Made by a program: the position numbers and the translations under genes
Assembly: GCA_965250025.1 (NCBI GenBank)
Contig: OZ252283.1
Coordinates: 3,649,587 to 3,713,586 of the forward strand
DNA: 64,000 bases
From: CBDDLD01 sp965250025
GTDB lineage: Bacteria > Bacteroidota > Bacteroidia > Flavobacteriales > Flavobacteriaceae
Reading direction: 5' to 3'
Shown here: positions 43,152 to 51,489 of the stretch, in pieces
Layout: each line of letters opens with the position of its first letter
Numbering within the stretch: position 1 is the first letter of the stretch
Notes under the pieces: generated by a model
Database searches by the model: none
What the model was told of the DNA's origin: nothing
What the model saw: only the letters and a program-made list of their open reading frames with translations

Positions 43152-43937
43152 CTACTTTGTCAAACTGGATTCAAAAACACCACTGATTTTGCTATATAAA
43201 TTTTTATATTCTATCGTGTCTTTTAAATTTTGATTAAACTGTTTGTTGAAGTTTTGTTGAGATTGCTTTTCTCTATCTAAAGCTTTCTCAAAAGATTTTT
43301 TGAGAGCCACTCGTGTAATAGGCTCAAGATAGCCTAAATCAATCATTACTTTTATTAATAAATTAAAAGTAAAGTGGTCGCTTGATTGATATAGGTTTTT
43401 CAGTTCTGAAATAAACTTTTCTTTATGAATTTCGTTTACAAACTTTTTTAAGTATTCTTTTGCTTCTCTTACTTCAGCTTTTTTTCGACCCACTTTTTTT
43501 CGGACACTCCTATTTACTTTTTCATTACTGAATCCAGTTTCTCTTTTTATTCGTTCTTCTAATTTTTCAGCATTAGGAAGAAATGATAAATCTTCTTCAT
43601 TGTCTAAGTTAAAATCAAATGCTGCAAATATTTCTTCCTCATTTTCATAATTTCTATTTGATCCTCTATCAACCAACATTTTTTCTAGTTTCTTCTGAAT
43701 TTCTACCCCTTTTTTTATATTCCAAATGAGAACTCTGATGCTTTTTTCTTTTATCTCTTTTGTTTTGACAAAATAAATTCCATCCAAAATATGCTCCTCA
43801 ATCAGAAAGCATTGGCGTCGTAAATCTTCTATTCCGAGATTGTCTCCTTTATTTAATAACTCAAATTCTATTTTATGAATCAAATTATTAAGATTACGTA
43901 TTTTGTCTTTTGTATGTATACTCCAATTAAATTCCAT
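43152..43937 (-). CDS. Unknown protein between integrase and excisionase-like genes
   Basis: A 261-residue charged, mainly helical protein with no signal or membrane segment. Stretches such as KVNRSVRKKVGRKKAEVREAKEYLKKFVNE and ALKKSFEKALDREKQSQQNFNKQFNQNLKD are strongly basic and coiled-coil-like. Genes of this length often sit beside integrases in Bacteroidota islands, but I cannot name its function. It lies 19 bp after the integrase gene on the same strand. Confidence 0.6.
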   Translation of the reverse strand: MEFNWSIHTKDKIRNLNNLIHKIEFELLNKGDNLGIEDLRRQCFLIEEHILDGIYFVKTKEIKEKSIRVLIWNIKKGVEIQKKLEKMLVDRGSNRNYENEEEIFAAFDFNLDNEEDLSFLPNAEKLEERIKRETGFSNEKVNRSVRKKVGRKKAEVREAKEYLKKFVNEIHKEKFISELKNLYQSSDHFTFNLLIKVMIDLGYLEPITRVALKKSFEKALDREKQSQQNFNKQFNQNLKDTIEYKNLYSKISGVFESSLTK

Positions 43938-43956
43938 TCTGCTGTAAGGTTATCTT

Positions 43957-45213
43957 TTAGAAGTAATTTGTTATCTCCAACGCTAAGTCCTTGTTACTCT
44001 TACCTATATAATTTAAAAACATTTGTTCTGTTTTATGCCCAGTAACATATATAAGAAACGAAGTCGGTATCTGACCATAAAAGTTAGTAGCAAATGACCT
44101 CCTGCCGATATGAGACGTAACCAATTCCCACTTCTGATAATTATCCACTTGTTTCCTGTAAGGGAATTTATCATCACCTTTAACTTTAATGAGTTTACTG
44201 CCTTTTAATTTCTCATTAATCTCGGCTTTAGCGCAAACTAGCTTTATATATTCATTGTATTTCTGGCTAGATATTGCTCTAGGAAAATTGCCTTTTCTTT
44301 TCTTCAGTATTTTCAAAACTTTTGGATGCAGAGGAACAGTCATATTTTTTCCTGTCTTCTTTTGAGTAAACTCAATTAAGTGCTTTCCTTTTTCAATTCT
44401 AATCTGGTCTTTATTGAATCGCATAAAATCAGAAACACGTTGCCCAGTATAACAGCTAATGATTAGCCAATCACGAGCATTCATTAAACTTTCATTGAGT
44501 TTCTTTTTATTTAGTTTCTCTATTGTCTCAAGCTCTTCAAAAGTCAGATAGATTTTGTCAACCTTGACTTCTTTCAACTTTATCCTTTCTAACTGAGAGC
44601 TTATTTCAATTCCATTGTACATAGCATGTTTGCAAACAGCTTTTATAGTATGTATAGCTCTAGCAATAGTATTGGTAGAATAGCCTTTTTCAATACAAAA
44701 TGTTTCGAAGCTAGTTTTAAAAACTGAATCAACATCTATTATCTTGATGCTCTTTTCAATGCTGCTTTCATACTTCTCAATAAGTCTTTTTACAACAGTA
44801 TAATTTTTTAGTGTCTGTTCTGCGAGTTCATTTTTTCTCTCCTTCAGATAAAATTCAAAATATGGCAATAAGGATTTTGGAAGGGCTTTAGATTTTTTTG
44901 GTGGGTTATAGTATAAATCCAATTGATTTGATAACCAAGCCTTATTTATACTTTCAGGGTTACTATTATTAAATGCCTTTAGAACATGGTTTTCTATCTT
45001 GTTTAGCTCTGAATTAACTTCAATCTGAAGATTCTTAATATCTATATCCTTTGGACTTTTTTGTGAGTGATATTTATCCCAATACAGCTTTGAAACCTCT
45101 AATTGTGTTTTACCACCTATAACATGATTTGTATTATTGTGAGTGAAAAGTAGTCTTAAATTTAAAAAAGACTTCTCTCTTTTAGAGCGATATAAGTAGT
45201 TTACAGCTGCCAT
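43957..45213 (-). CDS. Tyrosine site-specific integrase
   Basis: A 418-residue integrase with the Bacteroidota layout: N-terminal arm-binding strands (LNLRLLFTHNNTNHVIGG), a SAM-like core-binding domain (about 110-215) and the catalytic domain. The catalytic residues are all visible: R259 (TGQRVSD), K286 (KKTGK), H368 and R371 (HIGRR), H393 (TGHKTEQ) and the nucleophile Y402 (NYIG). It sits just inside the right attachment repeat and should catalyse integration into tRNA-Leu(CAA). Confidence 0.95.
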   Translation of the reverse strand: MAAVNYLYRSKREKSFLNLRLLFTHNNTNHVIGGKTQLEVSKLYWDKYHSQKSPKDIDIKNLQIEVNSELNKIENHVLKAFNNSNPESINKAWLSNQLDLYYNPPKKSKALPKSLLPYFEFYLKERKNELAEQTLKNYTVVKRLIEKYESSIEKSIKIIDVDSVFKTSFETFCIEKGYSTNTIARAIHTIKAVCKHAMYNGIEISSQLERIKLKEVKVDKIYLTFEELETIEKLNKKKLNESLMNARDWLIISCYTGQRVSDFMRFNKDQIRIEKGKHLIEFTQKKTGKNMTVPLHPKVLKILKKRKGNFPRAISSQKYNEYIKLVCAKAEINEKLKGSKLIKVKGDDKFPYRKQVDNYQKWELVTSHIGRRSFATNFYGQIPTSFLIYVTGHKTEQMFLNYIGKSNKDLALEITNYF

Positions 45214-45388
45214 ACAAAAATTAAAAAAATGTACGATTATTGTACGATTTAATTAAATCTGCTACAAACTTATGCAAACTAAATCAAAATAAAAAATTTG
45301 TAAAAACTCTTGAAATCATTGTTTTTATTGATTTAAAGTCAATTTTTATAGTGGGTTGAGCAAATTGTATTTTTGTGTTATAGTACTT

Positions 45389-45402
45389 CCACCTTGAGTA
45401 CA
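45389..45402 (+). repeat. attR, 14-bp direct repeat
   Basis: CCACCTTGAGTACA matches the tRNA-Leu 3' end at 19972-19985. Flanking bases differ, so the core identity is 14 bp. It is 175 bp from the integrase start. Confidence 0.9.
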
Positions 45403-45428
45403 GATAAACCACCAAAAGGTGAGGACAC

Positions 45429-45464
45429 AAGCGAGTTTCAATAAATGAAGTTCGCTTTTTTTTT
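45429..45464 (+). terminator. Displaced terminator of tRNA-Leu
   Basis: AAGCGA (45429-45434) pairs with TCGCTT (45453-45458), with TTCA/TGAA pairing inside, followed by a long T-run. Before insertion of the island it would have lain 30-60 bp downstream of the tRNA-Leu gene. Confidence 0.7.
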
Positions 45465-45582
45465 GGAGTGAAGCAATATGTTTCCTGTCATAATTATCCA
45501 TTTTTAGATAATTTTAATGAGAAGGCTTTTCTATAATAGAAAATAGGTTATTTTTAATAACTGCAAAGTCATATTGGTTTAT

Positions 45583-46812
45583 ATGTCATCAAAGTTTTAC
45601 CTGAAATCATCATCCTTATCGAATACAATTTTTATTTGTGTTATTATTTCTGTTTTATGTGGCTGTTTAGTGTTGATATCTCATTATCAAAATCTATTGA
45701 TTGACAGGCTAGAGTTTAATGAAGCATTAGTGAATACTAATAACGCATCATTTAACTACTTTTTAGCGAATTATAATAAGTTAAATAATGAAACGAATGA
45801 TTTAGACATTTTTAATAATGGTATTACTACAATAGGATCAAAAAAGAAATGGGGGTTTTACGATATTCTAGTGTCTAAAACTGTTTTTAAAAATGATACG
45901 ATAATAAAATCGGCTTTACTAGGTAAATCTTCGAATCCTATGAATAGGCTGGCATTATATGTTACGGATTACGACAAATCTTTGAAACTGTCAGGCAAAT
46001 CCGTGATTAAAGGGGATGTTAAAGTGCCAAAAGGAAATATAGAGCGCGGTCAAATAAACAATAAGACTAAAACGTCAATTAATATAAATGGCGAGAGAAT
46101 GAAGTCTGAAGATGCAATTCCTAAAATTGAGAATGCTTTAGATTTTGATTTATTCAGTTCTGAAATGTTAACTTTAGAATACTTTGACAATAATCCTATT
46201 TTTAATGATTTTGGAAAACAGTCGTTAATTATTGATGTGTCTGGTAATGCCTCAATTGAAAATCTTGATTTAAAAGGAAATATAATCTTGTTTTCCAGAA
46301 ACCCATTAAAAATAGGATCCTCTAATACTATTGAAGACATTTTGGTGGTTGCGCCAACACTAGTTATTGCCTCCGGTTTTGTAGGGAATATGCAAATTAT
46401 CTCAAAGGAAAATGTTGAGGTAGATACTAATGTATTATTAAAGTATCCATCCTGTATATATGTAGAGAATGATATAGATTCAGTTACTGTAACAGTAAAA
46501 GAGAATGCTAAAATTGCCGGAGGAATAGTCGTTAATGGAAATACGTATAATGGTGCTTTGAAAAGGCGATTGATCATTGAACCCAAAGCACAAATTACCG
46601 GAGATGTATATTGTTATGGAAAGACACAATTGGAAGGCGAAATTACCGGAACGATATATACTGATCGCTTTGTCTTAAAAACGAAGTCATCAGAATACGA
46701 GAATGTGATTCAAAATTGTAATATTAACAGAGATAGCTTGCCCGAAAATTTTGTAAGATTATCGTTGTTTAATAATCAAGATGCTACATATGAAGTTGTC
46801 AAAACATTCTAG
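45583..46812 (+). CDS. Large pilin-like/PilX-like minor subunit with bactofilin-like strands
   Basis: I start at ATG 45583 (MSSKFYLKSSSL), giving 409 residues. One N-terminal hydrophobic helix (about 15-35) leads into a periplasmic part; a prepilin cleavage motif is not clear. The C-terminal half has repeated short-strand units (GKSVIKGDVKVPKGNIERG, NASIENLDLKGNIILFSRNPLKIG, AKIAGGIVVNGNTYNG, AQITGDVYCYGKTQLEGEITGTIY) like the beta-helix of bactofilin/polymer-forming proteins. It is the first gene of the secretion/pilus-like operon and overlaps the next gene. Confidence 0.65.
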   Translation: MSSKFYLKSSSLSNTIFICVIISVLCGCLVLISHYQNLLIDRLEFNEALVNTNNASFNYFLANYNKLNNETNDLDIFNNGITTIGSKKKWGFYDILVSKTVFKNDTIIKSALLGKSSNPMNRLALYVTDYDKSLKLSGKSVIKGDVKVPKGNIERGQINNKTKTSININGERMKSEDAIPKIENALDFDLFSSEMLTLEYFDNNPIFNDFGKQSLIIDVSGNASIENLDLKGNIILFSRNPLKIGSSNTIEDILVVAPTLVIASGFVGNMQIISKENVEVDTNVLLKYPSCIYVENDIDSVTVTVKENAKIAGGIVVNGNTYNGALKRRLIIEPKAQITGDVYCYGKTQLEGEITGTIYTDRFVLKTKSSEYENVIQNCNINRDSLPENFVRLSLFNNQDATYEVVKTF

Positions 46813-47152
46813 GTTTTTGAAAGCAAATTCTTTGGTAGAATCTGTGATTGCCATTGCTATTATTTCCATATGTATTTTGGTGGCTTTTTTGATTTATCTC
46901 AATGTGATTAGGCAAAATAAACCTGTTCATTATTATGAAGCTAAGCATAGGGTAGAAATGCTCTATAATGAATCTGTAGCTGATAAGAACTACGAAAGTG
47001 AGGACTATGTATATGAAGGTTATAGTATAGAAAAGCTGGTAAATATCTTAAAAGAAGATAAGGTCATCCGTTTGGATTTTAAAATCAAAACAGGAAATAA
47101 GACTTATGAAATTAATAAAGTCATACCCTTAGATATAGATGAAAATAAGTAA
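46790..47152 (+). CDS. Pseudopilin-like minor subunit (GspI/PilV-like)
   Basis: I start at ATG 46790 (MKLSKHSRFL), giving 120 residues. ANSLVESVIAIAIISICILVAFLIYLNV is a prepilin-type hydrophobic helix with the conserved Glu at position 5 after the presumed cleavage site. The remainder is a short soluble domain. It overlaps the upstream gene by 23 bp and the downstream one by 14 bp, so the pilin genes are translated together. Confidence 0.78.
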   Translation: MKLSKHSRFLKANSLVESVIAIAIISICILVAFLIYLNVIRQNKPVHYYEAKHRVEMLYNESVADKNYESEDYVYEGYSIEKLVNILKEDKVIRLDFKIKTGNKTYEINKVIPLDIDENK

Positions 47153-47615
47153 AGCATTTACGATGTTAGAGGCTCTGATAAGCCTTATTTTAACAGGTAT
47201 TATAGTTGCCTTAAGCTATTCCTTGTATACATTAATAAATAAACAAATGGCTTTATTTGAAAAAGAAAATACAGAGATCGTTAATTATAACCTTTTTAAT
47301 ACCACAATAGTTTTAGATATCAACCAATCTAATGACTTTAGATATACAGAAGGACAATTGATATTAAAATATTATTCAAATCCGGATGTAATTTACAATT
47401 TTGAAAATACTACAATAACAAGAACAGTTAAAGGGCTAAACACAGATAAATTTTCAGTGAAAGTGATCCGTGAAAATTTTTCAGAGTTTGAAACTCATCA
47501 ATCTAATCAATTGACAGTATCTTTAAGGTTGCTAAACGATACTATAAATGCTAATTACTTTCTGAAAATGTCTAACAGTAATGTTATAAATAAAAAATTG
47601 TTTAATGAAGATTGA
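47139..47615 (+). CDS. Pseudopilin-like minor subunit (GspJ/PilW-like)
   Basis: The protein has 158 residues. KAFTMLEALISLILTGIIVALSYSLY is a textbook class III prepilin signal: cleavage before F-T-M-L-E with Glu at +5. The soluble part is strand-rich. The protein would be processed by the peptidase encoded at 51004 and built into the pseudopilus tip. It overlaps both neighbours. Confidence 0.85.
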   Translation: MKISKAFTMLEALISLILTGIIVALSYSLYTLINKQMALFEKENTEIVNYNLFNTTIVLDINQSNDFRYTEGQLILKYYSNPDVIYNFENTTITRTVKGLNTDKFSVKVIRENFSEFETHQSNQLTVSLRLLNDTINANYFLKMSNSNVINKKLFNED

Positions 47616-48726
47616 TGTAAGCCATTACGAAAAATCTAAACCAAAAACTAAATCCAAAACAGATTTCAATTTTGGAGGATTGAGTTTTAAGCGATTTTCG
47701 GATAAACAAAAAGAAGCATTTTACAGAGAGTTTTCTACTTTAATATCTTCCGGTATTGATTTTAATCAGGCGATAAAACTGCTCACAGAACAGCAGAAAT
47801 CGAAGCATATAAAACAAATTTATGAGGCTATTAATAATGATGTTGTAAAGGGGAGAACATTACATGAAGCCATTAAAGCGCATAAGCAGTTTAGCCCTTA
47901 TGAATATTACAGTATAAAGATTGGAGAAGAAACTCGAAGGCTACCAGAAGTTTTTAAGCAATTAGAAACGTATTATTCCAGAAAAATTGCCATGAAGCGT
48001 CAGGTCATTTCTGTATTGGCATATCCTTTTTTTGTGTTGATCATTACTTTTGCGGTACTTTATTTCATGTTGAATTATGTAGTTCCTATGTTTGCTACAG
48101 TATTTCAGCAGTTTGGTAAGGATCTGCCTTCAATAACTCAATTTGTGGTTAATCTTTCAAAGCACTTTAATACCATTGCTATTGTTGCTTTGGGCGTTGT
48201 TTTTTCTTTGATCATAGCTCATAAGACTTTAAAGCGTTCAGATCATTACAGGGGTTTTACATCTCACTTAATATTGAAGTTGCCATTTTTTGGTAAGCTT
48301 ATTAAGAAAGTCTATTTGGCACGATTTTGTCAATCGCTGAGTCTGTTATTGTCTGCCAAAACGCCTTTGATAACGGCTTTGGACTTGACCGAAAAAATGA
48401 TTTCGTTTTATCCGCTTAAGAAAGCATTAATGGCAGCTAAAGACGATGTGCTTAAAGGAGAGACTTTGGCGAAAAGCTTAAAAAAGCACTCCTTTTTTGA
48501 GCAAAAAATCATTTCATTAACCATTATCGGTGAACAAGTCAATGAGCTTGATAAAATGTATAATGGCCTGGCGGATCAGTATAATAAAGATATAGAGCAC
48601 TCTACTAAGATGATAGGGACTATTCTAGAACCTCTTATGATTATATTCATTGGCGGTATCGTCGGCTTTATCATGATTGCTATGTACTCACCTATATTTA
48701 ACCTTAGCCAGATTTTAGAGCGGTAA
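47605..48726 (+). CDS. gspF: Type II secretion/type IV pilus inner-membrane platform protein
   Basis: A 373-residue GspF/PilC protein. The two homologous helical domains are visible (FSTLISSGIDFNQAIKLLTEQ, then RFCQSLSLLLSAKTPLITALDLTE), with membrane helices at about 140-165, 190-215 and 340-365. The end GTILEPLMIIFIGGIVGFIMIAMYSPIF is the family signature. It couples the ATPase to the pseudopilus. The operon is interrupted right after this gene by an opposite-strand Rhs cassette. Confidence 0.93.
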   Translation: MKIDVSHYEKSKPKTKSKTDFNFGGLSFKRFSDKQKEAFYREFSTLISSGIDFNQAIKLLTEQQKSKHIKQIYEAINNDVVKGRTLHEAIKAHKQFSPYEYYSIKIGEETRRLPEVFKQLETYYSRKIAMKRQVISVLAYPFFVLIITFAVLYFMLNYVVPMFATVFQQFGKDLPSITQFVVNLSKHFNTIAIVALGVVFSLIIAHKTLKRSDHYRGFTSHLILKLPFFGKLIKKVYLARFCQSLSLLLSAKTPLITALDLTEKMISFYPLKKALMAAKDDVLKGETLAKSLKKHSFFEQKIISLTIIGEQVNELDKMYNGLADQYNKDIEHSTKMIGTILEPLMIIFIGGIVGFIMIAMYSPIFNLSQILER

Positions 48727-48756
48727 ATTTATCTTTTTAAAATATTAGCACTAGCC

Positions 48757-49329
48757 TCAATCGATTGTCAGCGGGATAGTTGGATATTCAATTTTAAATT
48801 TATCTCTCAAGATGATTGTTGAATCCAAAACATATTTTGTCCAAAGTATTTTACAATAATTTAAGGATTTAACTTTAGTAATACCGAAATCAACTTTGTA
48901 AGCAATTGGTTTATTTAGCGTAATACTTTTTGTGAAATACATCCTTCTATCGATTAGTTGGTTATAGATATCTAGACTTTTCAAAGAGTCTTGAGATATG
49001 TTTTTATAATCTTCATCAGGTGTTATTTGTAATTTAGATTTTAAGCAAGATATTTCCCAATATTTCATTGAATGATCCAAGATAGGTAATCCATTGTATT
49101 CATCTATTATTAAAGATTTTATTGAATTTATATTCTTAAAGTTAGCTTTATTTGAAATGTCGACAATTCTTTTTAAATCATTTTTGATTAAAAAATATAT
49201 AACTGATTCTTCTTTTTCATACCCTTTATCTGTTTTACTCAATCTAATTATATAATAATTTTCGATAAGTTTTTCAGTCTGACAATTGCTAAGAACAGCT
49301 AACAATAGTAGTAAATATAATTTATTCAT
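48757..49329 (-). CDS. Lipoprotein, probable immunity partner of the Rhs tip
   Basis: I start at 49329 (MNKLYLLLLLAVLSNC), giving 190 residues with a lipobox (LSNC, Cys16). The start overlaps the Rhs-tip stop by 8 bp, the typical arrangement of toxin and immunity genes. The mature protein shows no domain I recognise. Because the toxin domain is a metalloprotease that would act outside the cytoplasm, a lipoprotein facing the periplasm would fit as its inhibitor (inference). Confidence 0.65.
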   Translation of the reverse strand: MNKLYLLLLLAVLSNCQTEKLIENYYIIRLSKTDKGYEKEESVIYFLIKNDLKRIVDISNKANFKNINSIKSLIIDEYNGLPILDHSMKYWEISCLKSKLQITPDEDYKNISQDSLKSLDIYNQLIDRRMYFTKSITLNKPIAYKVDFGITKVKSLNYCKILWTKYVLDSTIILRDKFKIEYPTIPLTID

Positions 49330-50371
49330 CGTTATTAACTTTTTCTTTTCTCCCTGTGTCAATTATAGATTCAAGAAATGCATTAACATTTTCTTGGTTT
49401 AAATCTTGTTTTCCATCAGGAATCGCAATTATTGTATATGGGTCTTCATCTCCTGAAGTTATACTTTTCTTTGTGATTTGAAATTTATATCCATAGTAAT
49501 GAAGAATTCCTTCTCCTGCTAAATCATGTTTTGCAGCACTATCTCCCATATGTTTAATATCTTGGTTTGAATGAAGCCTTAAAAAGAAATGAGCAATTTC
49601 ATGACCTAAAGTGTGTTGCTTTGCTTTATTGCCTCCTACGCCTTTAAAGCTGTCATTTATTGTAATTAATGAGACCCCGTCATATTCTCCTCTAGTATCA
49701 ACATCCCCAACACCTTCAACAGTTCCTTCTTTTTGATTGTAAACAGGTACATCCGACAAATGATCTTGCTGAATAATTACGGCCTTTATACCTGTTCTCT
49801 CATCACTAATTCCTTCAACATAATAATTATTTTCATCTCTAAGCCTCTGTCTAAAATCACTTATTGAAACATCATCAACATTAAAACTACTTACGTTAAA
49901 TCTCCATACTATTGGATTTCCTTCTCCATCTGTGAAATCTCCATCAATATATTGTGAAGCTAAATCGTTAGACACCTTTTCTCTGAGTTTTTGATCTTTT
50001 TTTGGTTTTTTAGAATAAAAATGATTGTTTTCACTATTCCTACTAAAAGCAACGTAAACATCTACTTCAATAACTCTATGCATAACAATCTCTTTTCCAT
50101 CTTTTATTTCGTACTCGAGATAAGTTTCTCCTTCTTTACCATCAATGTCTACTGCTTGTATGGGCGTGTTACTTGCGAATTGATATGGGGTCAGCATAGC
50201 ATAATCTTTAAACAAAGGGTCTACAGATAGAAACTTACCTAATCTAGCATCATAAACTCTAAAACCATAATCGTATTGAACACCCTCGCCTTTAACTCCA
50301 TCATCCTTCTCTTTTCCATTAAACCCATAACGGTAATTGTCATTAGAGCCGTGGCGGTTAGGCACGAGCAT
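49322..50371 (-). CDS. Orphan Rhs C-terminal tip with HExxH metalloprotease domain
   Basis: The frame gives 349 residues from an internal ATG. Residues 1-80 are the end of an Rhs core (YGFNGKEKDDG, YDYGFRVYDARLGKFLSVDPL, YQFASNTPIQAVDIDG). The rest is a variable toxin-like domain with HEIAHFFLRLH (H257, E258, H261, H267), a zincin motif. Upstream in frame the coding continues only to DYYPFGM and a TGA nine codons before the ATG, so the Rhs repeats, signal peptide and natural start are missing. It is a displaced tip cassette, transcribed against the secretion operon that it splits. Confidence 0.8.
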   Translation of the reverse strand: MLVPNRHGSNDNYRYGFNGKEKDDGVKGEGVQYDYGFRVYDARLGKFLSVDPLFKDYAMLTPYQFASNTPIQAVDIDGKEGETYLEYEIKDGKEIVMHRVIEVDVYVAFSRNSENNHFYSKKPKKDQKLREKVSNDLASQYIDGDFTDGEGNPIVWRFNVSSFNVDDVSISDFRQRLRDENNYYVEGISDERTGIKAVIIQQDHLSDVPVYNQKEGTVEGVGDVDTRGEYDGVSLITINDSFKGVGGNKAKQHTLGHEIAHFFLRLHSNQDIKHMGDSAAKHDLAGEGILHYYGYKFQITKKSITSGDEDPYTIIAIPDGKQDLNQENVNAFLESIIDTGRKEKVNNDE

Positions 50372-50570
50372 TCCAAAAGGATAGTAATCATTTTTAGATC
50401 AAAACCTTATATATAAAAGAACGTTAGCTTATTTAATGGTGACAAAAAAACCACAAACTGGTAAAAATCGTCATTTTTTTACTACAAAAAAGACACGCTT
50501 ACAACGTAAATATATTAACTTTAAATTCTTATATAAAATAATATATTTGTTTCTCATCAATATTTTCATC

Positions 50571-50999
50571 ATGGCAATTTTAAAAAAGCAAAAGAAGTTT
50601 AAAAAAGGTTATGTAAAGGCATACTCATTACAAGAAATTCTTGTTGTGCTCTGTATTATTGGTATTCTTATATATTTGGTTGTTCCTAATCAAACCTCAA
50701 TAGTTACTTCTGCAAAATCTATAGAGGCTCAAAACATGTTAAGCATGATACATGGTTTACAGAAAAGTCATTTCTATAGATATTCGCGTTACACAGCAGA
50801 TTTTGATGAGCTAGGTTTTGAGCATGAGCTCACTATAGATAAAGGTGGTCAGGCGGTATATAAAATAGAGGTTGTTGAAGCGTCTATGAATACATTCAGG
50901 GCTACAGCTACCTCCTTACAAGATTTTGATGGGGACGGCAATTATAATACATGGGAGATTAATCACGACAGAGTGTTAAAAGAAATTGTTAAGGATTAA
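50571..50999 (+). CDS. Major pseudopilin-like protein (GspG/PilA-like)
   Basis: I start at 50571 (MAILKKQKKF), giving 142 residues; a frame extension to 50436 has no pilin-like features. GYVKAYSLQEILVVLCIIGILIYLVVP is a prepilin helix with Glu at +5 (the residue before cleavage is Ala rather than Gly). The soluble part contains DFDGDGNYNTWEINHD, a loop like the calcium-binding loops of GspG-type pseudopilins. It is the first plus-strand gene after the Rhs cassette. The peptidase gene follows. Confidence 0.85.
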   Translation: MAILKKQKKFKKGYVKAYSLQEILVVLCIIGILIYLVVPNQTSIVTSAKSIEAQNMLSMIHGLQKSHFYRYSRYTADFDELGFEHELTIDKGGQAVYKIEVVEASMNTFRATATSLQDFDGDGNYNTWEINHDRVLKEIVKD

Positions 51000-51003
51000 T
51001 TGC

Positions 51004-51489
51004 ATGGTACTTACAATTGCTTACATAGTTCTCTTTATAGTTTTATTGGTCATAATCATTCAAGATATTAAACATCGAGCAATCCATATTGTTTTACCGG
51101 TACTATTGTTTTTTACAGCTCTGGTGATAAATCATCTTGACCATGCACTGAGTTACGCAAATATTGCATACAATATTATATTTATCGCAGTGAATGTTTT
51201 AGGGCTGTTTATCTATTTTTCCATAAAAGAAAAACGGTTTTTTAATCCTATTGATTCCATGCTTGGTCTTGGAGATATTTTCTTTTTTATAGCCATATCG
51301 CCATTATTTAGTTTAAAAGCTTTTATAGTATTCTTTGTGTCAGGTTTAATATTTTCGTTAATTATTCACCTTGTGAGTAATATCTTTAAAAAGGCAAACA
51401 CCATTCCTTTGGCGGGTTATATGTCTGTTTTTCTTAGTCTTAACGTATTTTTAAAAACCATTTTTAAAATTGAAATCCCCGCATTGTAG
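51004..51489 (+). CDS. Prepilin peptidase (A24 type, no methylase domain)
   Basis: I start at ATG 51004 (MVLTIAYIVL), giving 161 residues; a TTG start at 50986 would overlap the pilin gene. The two catalytic aspartates of A24 peptidases are visible: D in QDIKHRAI and D in GLGD. There are about six membrane segments. The N-methylation domain with its CxxC pairs is absent. It should process the four pilin-like proteins of the operon. Confidence 0.85.
   Translation: MVLTIAYIVLFIVLLVIIIQDIKHRAIHIVLPVLLFFTALVINHLDHALSYANIAYNIIFIAVNVLGLFIYFSIKEKRFFNPIDSMLGLGDIFFFIAISPLFSLKAFIVFFVSGLIFSLIIHLVSNIFKKANTIPLAGYMSVFLSLNVFLKTIFKIEIPAL

Larger units (their letters stand above)
19972..45402. mobile_element. 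Integrated genomic island in tRNA-Leu, about 25.4 kb
   Basis: The borders are 14-bp direct repeats (CCACCTTGAGTACA), one inside the tRNA-Leu 3' end and one at 45389-45402. A tyrosine integrase sits just inside the right border, next to an excisionase-like HTH gene and an SF3-type helicase gene. Left-border genes are an XRE/ImmA pair. Cargo: ubiquitination-like operon, Septu-like pair, exported-protease operon, DUF1036/DUF4407 operon. I find no relaxase, coupling protein, T4SS, capsid or terminase genes, so it is not a complete conjugative element or prophage. It may be a mobilizable or helper-dependent island. Confidence 0.92.
45214..45582. other. Right border region of the island and first chromosomal bases
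   Basis: This 369-bp region contains the integrase upstream sequence, attR (45389-45402), the displaced tRNA terminator (45429-45464), and the promoter region of the pilin operon (45465-45582). I see no gene in it. Confidence 0.6.

Noticed and set aside
46050..46586. 178-codon frame opposite the large pilin-like gene
   Set aside because: It is a shadow frame. The plus strand has the signal helix and beta-unit pattern.
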